A DNA stretch of 64,000 nt from Lojkania enalia. Its lineage: Eukaryota > Ascomycota > Dothideomycetes > Pleosporales. The notes under the pieces were generated by a model that was not told the origin of the DNA, ran no database searches, and saw only the letters and a list, made by a program, of their open reading frames with translations. The stretch spans positions 868,001 through 932,000 of the forward strand of contig ML986581.1 of NCBI GenBank assembly GCA_010094045.1, given 5' to 3'. Shown piece by piece: positions 48,621 to 59,012 of this stretch (the stretch's first letter is position 1; every line of letters starts with the position of its first letter). The position numbers and the translations under genes were made by a program.

Positions 48621-50211
48621 CTAAGTGTTCAGTTTGACATAATTGCCTAAAACAAATGTTAGCTAGTGTAAAATTTCCATAAACTTGAGGATTATCGTAC
48701 CGGGAAACTGCCCCGTCTTCCCGCGTACCTTGCCCGTCCACCACTCATTTTCGTTCTGTGTCCGTGTGATAATCTCAATAACATCGCCAGTCAGGAAGCT
48801 CAGATCGCCCTCAGCCTGGGCTTCGTAATCGTATAGCGCTGTTACGGTTTCAGCAGGAGGTGCCCCGCTTAACCGGGATGGCTTCGGCTTCGGTGGAGGT
48901 GGTGCCGCGCCTTTCGACTTGGCTGCAGAACCCCACGAAGTAGCAGACAATGGGGGCGATAGTGAATTTGCTGCTGGACCTGGGCTATATGGAGGTGGCG
49001 GCGTGTCTGTAGTCTCTGACGATAAGGTATTCCTCCGAGCTGATGCTGCCTCTGATTTGGCCTCTAGCGCTTTTGATCCGTATCTTGACTGTCCTGGCTT
49101 ACGACCACCTGTTGTCTTGAACTTGGTAATTGATATAGCTTCTGCTTCAGCTTGAACGTCGCCACGCTTCTTCTCGTATGCCGCCTCAATGTCTAAAGTA
49201 AGGTCGAAATAGCCAATGTCGATGCTCTGCATCCGCTCGTGTAGTGTGTAGAATACGTTTAGCTGCATGTAGTAGAAGGACTGGAAGAGCGGCTTAATGA
49301 ACTCGCGCTCTAGCTTGAACAGCTTCGGCAGCTCATCCTTCAATAGATCGTTAAAGTAATTGTAGTCTTGAGTGGCCTGCTCCACATCATTCTCCGCTTT
49401 ATACATAGCCTTCTCATCCTTCAACGTCTTTTCTTTCTTCTCCTCGAGCTTCTTGAGCGTTGCACGGTGCCGGTCGTAATCGAGCTGCTTGTGGTCGCGC
49501 TTCTGTGCCATCTTCCGCACTGCTTTGATGATTTCTAGAAGTTGATCTGCAGGGCTAATGACGCGGGTCTCGATCATTTCTAGCTCTGGCGCAAGTGTGG
49601 TCTGTAACTCCTTGACGATGGCCTCATACTCGTCGCACGCTTGTATACCTGCCTGGTTGCCTTCTTGGATGAACGAGTCTGGATCGGACATACGCCCAGA
49701 GATGGGTTTGTAAATTTCCTGAATCGCCTTTGAGAACTCGATTTGGTGTTTGAGCATGCCTGTTACGAGTAAGTAAGCACGTGCTGTACAATACGCTTTA
49801 GATTCACGCTGATACGAACGAACCATTTATGGCCTCGAAATACCTGAGCGGGGTCAGCAGGGGCTCGTATTCATAACCGCGGACGCTACCTACTTCTTGG
49901 ATTCCTCATGTAGCCTCTTTGTCTCCTTTTCTAACTCCTGGAAACGTCGCTCGGCATCGACATAGACTGGGTCCTTGGTGATCTCTCCCTACACAGTTTG
50001 TCAATCCAGGTGTCTCCGAATTGGTCCGGGAGCTGGCGCAAAGCGCGAAAACAATAGCGAGAAGCGGGGAGAGGGCGTCGTACAATGTTAAAGCGCTGTT
50101 TGAAGGTTTGCGGCGCCTGTGGAACCATGATTAGCCTAGTGAATTCTGATAGAGGTGCCTGAGGGAGTGCCGTACCCGACTGACGCTTTTGGTGAAGCCC
50201 TTCCAGCTCAT
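48621..50211 (-). CDS. RVS167: BAR and SH3 domain protein (amphiphysin-like Rvs167/Hob1)
   Basis: Six exons (50211-50176, 50116-50084, 49982-49894, 49843-49824, 49759-48701, 48646-48621) give 420 residues. The N-BAR start [12 protein letters not shown] leads to [24 protein letters not shown] and a long charged coiled BAR region ending near [17 protein letters not shown] Pro/Ser-rich linker with PPPPYSPGP follows. The SH3 domain has [23 protein letters not shown] and GQFPGNYVKL, which is completed only by the 26-nt last exon. The protein binds curved membrane and drives scission of endocytic vesicles at actin patches. The intron between 50083 and 49983 is the weak point: the frame requires acceptor GGGAG rather than the closer GTAG. 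It shares a 736-bp divergent upstream region with NFS1. Confidence 0.94.
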
Positions 50212-50947
50212 TGGTCGGCGGTAGTGGTGTATAGCCTGTCGAGAAAAGCGATGAGAGATTTGAGGAGTGCGGGATCAGAGTCGGTCGCAGGCAGCGGGCA
50301 CAGAGAGCAGGAGTTGGCGGTTATTTGGACTGGCTGCGTTCGGCGGCCGTGGCTCGGTCTTTCAGTTCTCTCGTAGCCCTTGGCTATGACGACTGCGGGA
50401 CGTGGCTCAGCCGGTTCCGTGCACTGTGGCCGACGCTTAGCTAAGTCGGGGATGAGCAGTGGCGCTGAGGTACGAATGCGAGCGCCTGACCGCGCACAGG
50501 AATGGCAATGGATGCCACAGTAGGGGTAGTGCTACGAGGTGAATGAAAAGGCCAGCAATGGGCAGGCACGGCAAGGCTGGGGGAGCACTGCTGCTGCTGC
50601 TGCTACCGCCCTGTCGCTGGGATTTGTGGCTGCGTGCGGGCAATGGGCATGGCATTGCAGGCGCCAATCACGGCTGCTCGGCTCGCTTAGAAAGCAACCC
50701 CAGAGATGGATTTGGAATGGCAGAGGCAGCTCTGATGCCGCAAACTCCACTGCTCAACCTCTGAACCCCTCTTCTATAATTTTATCCATTCATCACCTCC
50801 CACTGGACTCTGAAGGCCGGAAGAATCCCGAAATCGGCATTTCCTGTTCCACAACACTGTCCTCCCTCGAAAGGCTTGCTGATCTCTAGAGAGGTGCTTT
50901 CTGTCTTGCTTCTATCTAGACGCAACTTTGGTCCCTGTGCGAGGACC
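50212..50947. other. Divergent promoter region of RVS167 and NFS1
   Basis: This 736-bp region separates two divergently transcribed housekeeping genes and should contain both promoters. It has a short CTG repeat (50588-50605) and GC-rich patches. No gene was seen. Confidence 0.55.
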
Positions 50948-52707
50948 ATGTCTTACATCGCGCCCCGTGTTGCGAGGCACGCCCTTCGAATTGGGTCCCG
51001 TCGGTTTGCGCCCCGAGCCATCTCCAACTGCAATGGGAGGCGAAGCTATGTCTCCGAGACGAAGCCCTCCAGCGCGACCGTCAATATAGAGGCGGCCATC
51101 AAGGCGGACCAAAAGGCCTTTCTCAGTGAAACGGGCAAGAGGCCACAGGATGCAACAATGTCTACAACTGGCATGAATGCAGAGACCATGATGAGTCCTT
51201 CCGCAGGTATGCTCCGATAATCGGCCGGGGCATCATTGATTTGAGGCTGACATGAACAGGCATCCTCAAGCAGGCTACTATACTGGACGGGGGTTCTCGG
51301 CCAATCTATCTCGACATGCAAGCGACAACGCCGATGGATCCGCGTGTTCTCGATTCCATGCTTCCCTTCATGACTAGCCTCTATGGCAACCCCCATTCTC
51401 GGACGCATGCATACGGCTGGGAGACAGAAAAAGCAGTGGAGGACGCCCGAGCACACATTGCCAGTCTCATTGGCGCTGATCCCAAGGAAATAATTTTCAC
51501 AAGCGGTGCCACTGAGAGTAACAATATGAGCATCAAAGGCGTCACTCGCTTCTTCAAGCGTTCAGGTAGCAAGAAGAACCACATCATCACGTCCCAAATC
51601 GAGCACAAATGCGTTCTAGAGAGCTGCCGACACCTACAAGATGAAGGTTTTCAGGTCACTTATCTCCCGGTCCAGAACAATGGCCTCATCGACATGGCGC
51701 AACTCGAGGCAGCAATCCGCCCGGAAACCGCGATAGTTAGCATCATGACCGTTAATAATGAGATTGGAGTTATTCAACCCATTGATGAGATTGGAAAGTT
51801 ATGTCGGTCAAAGAAGGTCTTCTTCCACACGGATGCCGCGCAAGCTGTAGGAAAGATCCCGATGGATGTCAACAAATCGAATATTGACTTAATGTCTATC
51901 TCTGGTCACAAGATATACGGGCCAAAAGGAATTGGAGCATGCTACGTTCGACGGAGACCGCGTGTCAGGCTCGACCCTATCATCAGCGGTGGTGGGCAAG
52001 AACGTGGTCTAAGGAGTGGCACCCTGGCCCCGCCGCTGGCAGTTGGCATGGGCGAGGCGGCCAGAATTTGCAAAGAGGAAATGGAGGTACGAATTAAATT
52101 CCTCCCCTGTTCCACTATGACGTTTGCAATGATTATTTGCTTTCAAACATGCATGGCTTTCAGAGTGTTAGGCTGCTTCGGCGGCTGACACGCCGTGTTG
52201 ACAAATGTGCAGGGGTTATGAGCATTCATTTTGTCTTTTGTTTCCATGTCAAATTCTGTGGGGGTCGGCGCTAACAGGTCCTAGTATGATTCCAAGCGGA
52301 TAACAACTCTATCGAATCGCCTCGTTGAAGGTCTTCTCGCTCTTGAGCATACTACGCTGAATGGCGACCGGGAGCGACACTACCCTGGATGTGTGAACGT
52401 CTCATTCGCCTATGTCGAAGGAGAATCCCTTCTCATGGCTCTTAAAGATATTGCCCTTTCCTCCGGAAGCGCATGCACTTCAGCATCCCTAGAGCCAAGC
52501 TACGTCCTTCGAGCACTAGGAAGTAGCGACGAGAGTGCCCATAGCAGTATCCGCTTCGGTATCGGCCGGTTTACAACTGAACAGGAGATTGACTACGTTT
52601 TGAAAGCTGTGAAGGATCGTGTCACGTTCCTGCGAGAGCTTAGTCCGTTATGGGAGCTTGTGCAGGAGGGCATCGATCTGAATACGATTGAATGGAGCCA
52701 GCATTAA
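50948..52707 (+). CDS. NFS1: Mitochondrial cysteine desulfurase Nfs1
   Basis: Three exons (50948-51206, 51260-52086, 52285-52707) join in frame to give 502 residues. The pyridoxal-phosphate enzyme takes sulfur from cysteine for iron-sulfur cluster assembly and tRNA thiolation. The start at ATG 50948 gives an Arg-rich mitochondrial presequence ([20 protein letters not shown]); an in-frame extension to 50876 is possible. Key features are [14 protein letters not shown], the [15 protein letters not shown] motif, [17 protein letters not shown], the PLP-binding lysine in [12 protein letters not shown] (about K304), [12 protein letters not shown], and the mobile-loop cysteine in [14 protein letters not shown] (about C426). 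The end NTIEWSQH is the conserved Nfs1 tail. The second intron (198 nt) is the longest among the genes here. Confidence 0.97.
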
Positions 52708-53122
52708 GCCTGTAATATACCTAGGGGAACATTGTGACATATGGGTTGTTTGCTTTTGGCAGAGTATGGGAATTTCACGCTCACTGAGGCGTTCACGAAG
52801 AACATGACTATCATTCGTTGTACTATAGCAATAGCGCTTTGATTGAGCAAACGCATATCTCGGAGACTGTACGCAACGGTCGGCAACAATCATGATACCT
52901 TGAATTGCTATGATGCTCCGCGCTGGGACAGTTCCAACTTAGATAATATTACAAGCGAGGCAATTTTCCGGATACCTTAGTGATTAATGTGTTGTTTTTA
53001 AGATGCCGTTGCTTGAATACATAGATACTCGGTGCCAAGTTGCTTGTCGTGAGGACTCGATAACTGTGCCGTGTGCACACGCGGAGCTTCCCCGCGCCAC
53101 CTTTCCTACGTCGAAGCGCAGC
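52708..53122. other. Short intergenic region NFS1-VPS23
   Basis: These 415 bp hold the NFS1 3' flank and the VPS23 promoter. No other feature was seen. Confidence 0.55.
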
Positions 53123-55119
53123 ATGGCTGGAGTGCCTGAGAAGGTGCTCAACTGGCTATACAGCGTTCTTCCCAGCGTATGCAATCCCAACCGCTTAATG
53201 AATGACTCGAATTGCTGACGAGCTCTGCTTAGGAATATGCTGATGTAAATCGTACCTACCACGACGTCGCCGAGACGCTCTCGAATTACCCGTCGCTATC
53301 TCCACGGACAGAAGTCTACAGTGCGCCGACCCCTTGATTTTGCCATTCGATGCGCATTGTATATGCTGACTCTATACAAGCATATGAGAATGGAGCTTCT
53401 GCGCTCTTACTTCTCCTCAGCGGAACAGTACCCGTTACGTTTCGCGGCGCAACATACGGCTTCCCCGTCGCCATATGGGTTCCCCACGCCTACCCTCGAG
53501 AGTCGCCGATAGTATATGTCACACCCTCGCAGGATATGATTGTGAGGCCTGGGCAGCATGTTAGCGGAGACGGTAGAATATATCATCCATACCTGGCGCA
53601 GTGGGGCAAGTATTGGGATGTACGTTCAGCTCTGCTCCGGTTGAAGCAATAGCATTGCAGGCGCTGATGGATATATTTGTCTAGAAATCTACAATATTCG
53701 ACTTCCTGGCCGTTCTCCGAGGCGTCTTCGCAAAAGAGCCACCCGTTCGATCGAAGCAGCAGTCGAATGCGCTAGCTCCGCCAGCTCCCCCGCCGGTGCC
53801 TCCACCACCTGCAGAATGGCGTCGTTCTGTGCAAGGTATGCCGGCGACATCTGTCTCGCCAGGACCCTCGAATCGAGCCCCTATACCGCCTCCCAAACCG
53901 CCCAAACCATATGAGCGGGAAGGGGGGACTCCGCAGCCGCAGCAGGACGGACATAATAGATACGATAGACCCCCCCCGGTCCCTCCACACCCACCCCAGC
54001 AGCAGCAACCGCAATATCAACAACCGCAAAGGGACAGCTATGCACACTCGAACAACTGGCAGCAGCAGACTACACAAGCTCAGAATATCCCACAGCGCCA
54101 GGCGAGTCTTGACATACATCCTCAAGTGGCACAATCAAGACCTGAGCGACCGCAAGTGCAAGCGCAAGGCGAACAAAATTATCAGCAAAATTCGTATGGG
54201 CTTGGGAGTCCAGTAAGCCCACTGACTCCCGAAGACCAACGTCCGTCGCGATATTCGAGGGCAGCCCCTCCCCCGCAACCCCAACTACAGCAATATCAAA
54301 TACAGCCGGCGCCGCAACAGCAATACGGCGCTCCTCCACCAGCACAGCAGCAATACAATCAATTGCCTCACGGATACTATCCCCAGCAACATCCGCAATA
54401 CCAGCCCCAACCACCCCCTCAACAGCCTCCCGCACCGAAACCTCCGATAAACCTCCTCGATGACTCGTTAGAAGTAACACTCCCATCCCAAAACGGTACG
54501 CAGTCTCCTATCCCGGTCCCACCCGTTCCCCCGAACCCTGAAAAGGACGCCCTTCTCCGAGCCCTTAGCCAAACGCTTGTCTCACAAATCCGGCAAACCG
54601 TTTCCTCAAACAATGACGCCGTTGCCCCTCTCCGCGCCCAACAAGACGCCCTTCAAACTGCGTACTCCCGTCTTCAGTCTGAACTCGATCAACTTCAACG
54701 ACTAGACGCTGCTCTCGCGTCGAATGAACAGATATTGCGGGATGCCATGATGGAAGCAGATCGAGTCATGGAAGAGGCCAGAACGAGAAAACCGCCGGAC
54801 GTAGATGAAGTGCTAGTTGCGCCGACAGTGGTGGCCGGGCAATTGTATAATTTGGCTGCGGAGGAAAGGGGAATTAGTGATGCGTTATTTGTGCTTGGTC
54901 GAGCGTTGGATAAGGGGAGGGTTGGGGCGGACGTCTTCGTCAAGGTACGATACCCTTTACCCTTATTCTTCATTCATTTAGCTATTGGGAAAGATGTGGA
55001 GCTTGAAGCTAATTGTCGTACAGCAAACTCGGGGCTTGGCACGCGAGCAGTTTCTAAAGAGGGCGCTGATTAAGAAGATTGCGAGGGGGATGGCGTTGGA
55101 TGAGTATCAGATACGTTGA
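53123..55119 (+). CDS. VPS23: ESCRT-I subunit Vps23 (Tsg101 homologue)
   Basis: Five exons (53123-53176, 53233-53320, 53381-53619, 53685-54944, 55024-55119) join in frame to give 578 residues. The protein sorts ubiquitinated cargo at endosomes as part of ESCRT-I. The N-terminal UEV domain (about residues 1-145) shows EYADVNRTYHDVAETL, LLLLSGTVPVTFRGATYGFP, IWVPHAYPRESPIVYVTP and HPYLAQWGKYWDKSTIFDFL. A long Pro/Gln-rich region with many QQ and PPP runs follows (about 165-350). A coiled coil runs near residues 395-460. The steadiness box at the end includes ARKPPDVDEVLVAPT-like sequence (seen as TRKPPDVDEVLVAPTVV), the DALFVLGRALDKGRV block, and the terminal ALIKKIARGMALDEYQIR supplied by exon 5. 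Confidence 0.95.
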
Positions 55120-57080
55120 TTGTGAGGATGGTCGGAGAGGGACTTGCGCTGTAGACATTGCTCGTGTTCTTGTTTCATGTGATATATATCATGGATATGA
55201 AGTCTACATACGAATCTCTTGAATGCTGAGACACGATACCTCTGCTTGAAAGGGCATATAGGAAATCAATATGCTTCAAAGCTTTCTAGATTCAATCTAG
55301 AAGCTCTTCAACATTCGTTTCGAAAGTACATACCGTCTTCGTAATGTACAAGTGAAGATGGAGAATAAAGCACAATGATTCTCCGATCCATGGCTCCAAA
55401 TCTAAAAACTTGCAAAAACCCTACCTAGCTATTTGTGGTGGAGGATATTTTTCTTACGAGTAGCCGAGCTAGTAGACTTTGTAGATTGGTGGCAAGGAAC
55501 AGGGGAGATGTTGTTCCGTACACGATTTAATCTAGGAAACATGCAGATATTGACAGAAGTAGGGCTGACTCTGCTCCGGCGTGGATTCTCACTAATTTGG
55601 CAAGTTTCTGTTATATTTCTCACGTCCTGCGCCATCGAATACGTACAATATGCGAAAGGTCCTTGCCTCATTCCCCTCAGCACCGCAGGACATGTTAGAC
55701 ATGAAAGAAAGCAATATGTAGACTTTTGGGGGGGGGGGAATTGAGAAGGGTTGCTTCTGGATAGGTGGAATGCTTGGGCTATTACTTATGTGCGGCAGAT
55801 TAACTTGCTCGGAAAAGTAAGTAGTACTTTGATTCTGTGTATGGAACTGAGGGATGTCATTTGGGGCTGTGGCTCTTGCCAGATTCCATTAACAGGAAAG
55901 GGCGAAGGGTTGCTGGAGATGAACTGTATAGTAAAATTGACGGGATATTGCGTTGTTTCTAGTCGATGTACATTCGCTGGAAATGTGGTGAGACCTTGCG
56001 GACGAAGAGGTATGGTGCCCTGTAGATAGCTATGTACCAAAACGAACAGAAGAACCAATAGATTCAAATCAAAACTGGCCGCTAATCCCCGCGAATGATC
56101 CAGACTTGCTGAGATGCGATGTGATGAAGGCTGAGATCGCAATGGCTCGGACGTTTGTAGCAAGAAAAGGACGGAGAGCAATCCTTTGAGCCTACTATCG
56201 AGTAGTCTTCAGGTTTCTCTATATATTTAATCTGAGCGCGCTATGCATATGCAAAACGTTAACATTGTCTATATTCCTTGATTCCGACAAGCTTGGCGAT
56301 AGCCCTAGGTGAAACATCCTTTCGTTCATTACCCACCCTGTATGTCCCCAAGAGTTGGTCGCTTCAATCAAAATGCTCCGTCGCTCACTAATCGCCGTTC
56401 TTTTGATCTTATTGGCCTGGATAGCACTGTCAGGTACACTCTTAGCTCACATGCTCTACTTTGCGTCGACTTACATGCCACCAGCGCCAATTCTGCACAG
56501 GTGCCCACATTTTCTCTCTGTCCCCACGAACTTCCGGGAGCCAGTTAGTAAATCATAGCGGATTGCAACGTAATCGAATAAGAAGTATAGAAAAGACTGA
56601 TCAGGGTGAAAGGGCCGGCAATAATTGTGCGTGAGTCTTATCGTAGTCCTCTTCGTAGGCCGTTTATGTGAGACTAATTGACGTGAAGGAAGCAGTATGC
56701 TCGTCATAGCGAGACGAGACAAATTATAGCATGGCTGGGCTGAGACTCAGGGAGGTTAGGATGTGGCGAGGGACTCATTATGCTTTGTCTGATGTCCTTG
56801 GGGGTTGTTAAACATGGTTCGCCGTGTCGGGGGACTGCTAGCATCCGATAAAAGCACCAATGGGATGAACTCCAAGCTTTCATAAATTGCTTTTTAGACA
56901 TCCGAAATGTAGCTGATTAGGAGTCGTTGCGGTTCTCCTCAGATGCATATAGCTACCAAGAATTTGATCAAGCCTGCTTTTCTAAGGCGATTTGATCATT
57001 GTTTCCGAGGGACCCACACTCACGAGTCGGCTGTTATAGCGAACACGCTCCCTCCTCTTTTGGCTAGCGGTTTGTGGGAA
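55120..57080. other. Gene-poor gap downstream of VPS23
   Basis: About 2 kb without a supported gene. A nine-base G run is near 55730. Open frames at 55751-56029 (+) and 56181-55786 (-) overlap each other and show no family features. Confidence 0.45.
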
Positions 57081-57740
57081 TTATCTGACCTGCAAGATAT
57101 AGACGTTGACTGGGAATAAGCTTTGTACCCGACAGGTAATGTCCTTTCCGAAACGTTCCTTTTCGGGCTCGTTAATATTGACGATGTTGATCCTAGATAC
57201 CCCTCCCAAAGTAGGTGATACGCTTGAAAAGTGCACCACGCGAACTAGCGGGGTCGCCTCCTCTCCGGTAGCCGAAGGTGCATGATCGTGCATCCAAGGG
57301 ACTGGACCCTGGAACGACCAGGCCACCTTAGGAAGCATCGGGAGCTTCGAGCCCAGAAAAGAGAATAGAAGACTGAAATCGCGCCGCTGAATAGGTGGTG
57401 ATATCACAACATGGGATAAATTCAATGAACTATCCAAAGTGTCATTAGCTTTGAGGACGCAATGAGCTACTGATGTAAGGATATCAAATAAGGTCTAGTT
57501 GGGCGATATCTCGGGTATCACCACGGTGATGATTTGCACATTTCGTGTAGTAGTAGAGTTGTACCAGCGGCATAGGACTGGAATATATTGCATGTCGAAG
57601 ATATTTGATGCCGTGATCTGTGAATCAAGAGACGAAAACGTAGGCATGCAGTTTTTCATCCATTCCGATGTCTTGTTTCTCTTGTCGCACGAAGGAGGGT
57701 AGCACAGATCGCATGCTGCGCAATTGAAATAGTTTGAAGG
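57081..57740 (-). pseudogene. Decayed protein-coding region of unknown family (minus strand)
   Basis: Reading leftward from about 57740, one frame gives VRQEKQDIGMDEKLHAYVF. Near 57632 the protein-like reading moves to another frame: DSQITASNIFDMQYIPVLC and RNVQIITVVIPEISPN. A TAG (57497-57495) interrupts it, and the same frame continues TLFDILTSVAHCVLKANDTL, SLNLSHVVISPPIQRRDF, LPKVAWSFQGPVPWMHDH and FSSVSPTLGGVSRINIVNI to a stop at 57081. One frameshift plus one nonsense codon in otherwise continuous protein-like sequence suggests a dying gene. Introns might explain part of it, but no clear splice sites were seen. The family was not recognised. The segment at 58345-58602 on the same strand may be its upstream part. 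Confidence 0.45.
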
Positions 57741-59012
57741 TAAGGTAGAGTCCTCGAGGCCTAAGGATAATCCTTAAGCTGTAGAGGTCGGGAAACGACC
57801 CAGAAAGCCTCCTGCTGTCCTGGGGAGTGTGCTCAGGCCCGCGGGGCTTGCCAAAACGACAGAACCAAGGGACGCCAACCCCATGTGAGATGAATAGATC
57901 CTCAGGAAATAAGTGTCAGTTTCGGCCGTTTTGCTGCACGGAGGCGAAAAGTCGATGTCAAATCCAGATCACGTCTAGCGACTTGTTGCAGGTACTGAAA
58001 CAAATGTCGTCAGTCCGCAAAAGCGGTCAGTTTGTCATATGTGGAGTCGCGGAAAGCACCAGAAGTGGGGTCACTGAAGGTATGCATCACGGTCTTAACA
58101 CCCAAGAGGGTAGTGGGTGTATCGAAGACGTAGATGGATTTCTTGCTGGAGCATTTGGGTTTCGGGCAGCCCAAGATGGCGGCCTTATGGCTGGCGTGTA
58201 GATTCGCCTCCAGTGCCAGTATCACATCAGATACTCGTGCTGGGCAGAGGACAGTCGTGGCGATGTGTAACCACGGCTCGCTGCAGGTCTATGTTGCTGG
58301 ATGAGTGAAGTCAGGGAGTACCAGACAAGCCTCTTGCTAGCGCTTTAAAATAGGTCTAGCGTCTGACATGGGAGTTCGAAGACGTCGAGAATCGGAAAGT
58401 GTATCTCCGACACACGATCCTCAACATCTGGATTCGTAATCCTCGAAATTCCACGCTCGAGACCGTAAATTGCCATTGCCCTTATCTGAAAACGTGTGAT
58501 CCTATCCGCGTTCATCGCCACCACTAATTTTGAGTTTCTCTCAGTGAGCTCTGCACCAAGTCAGGTCCTGAGCAGATTACGGCATTTGGTCACCAAGATT
58601 TCGAGGTGTCAATGCTGTCACTCCGTTGAGACGTGAATCTGCATAGAGTACTAAGGTCGGGCGCTTGTCTAGCCGCTGACCGAATAGACGGCGTCCAAGG
58701 CGCTGCTTTATTGGCATCATCCACTAGAGAGCCGATACCTGCACTCCGCCAATCGAGGTTCGGAGAAACAGTCGGCATACAGAAATACCACGTTTGGTCT
58801 TGGTGGCGCCTTGCTAGCATGGCGGCCCTCGAGATCATCGGACAAAGTGCTTGTGTCCCCCGATGGCCACCATGACGAGACCAAGTTGTGACGAAAGGGA
58901 ACGCGCATATAGCTCACCACTCGATACAAAGGTAGGTTCTCAGACCCTCTCTCCGCACATATTCCGTTGTTCGCAGAAATCCCGGGTGTATTAACACCAT
59001 ATTTATCTTACC
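57741..59012. other. Upstream region of the multicopper oxidase
   Basis: Apart from the decayed segment at 58345-58602, no gene is supported in these 1.3 kb. The last few hundred bases should contain the oxidase promoter; an AT-rich stretch directly precedes the ATG. Confidence 0.45.
58345..58602 (-). pseudogene. Second decayed coding segment, same strand
   Basis: One frame reads EILVTKCRNLLRT, a TGA at 58563-58561, then LGAELTERNSKLVVAMN, DRITRFQIRAMAIYGLERGI and SRITNPDVEDRVSEIHFPI to a TAA at 58345. The TGA is one C-to-T change from CGA (Arg). The composition is protein-like, but no family was recognised. It lacks an ATG long enough to appear as a normal open frame. It could belong to the same former gene as 57081-57740. 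Confidence 0.35.

Noticed and set aside
55786..56181. 131-codon minus-strand open frame downstream of VPS23
   Set aside because: A comparable frame exists on the other strand and no domain or homologue is recalled.
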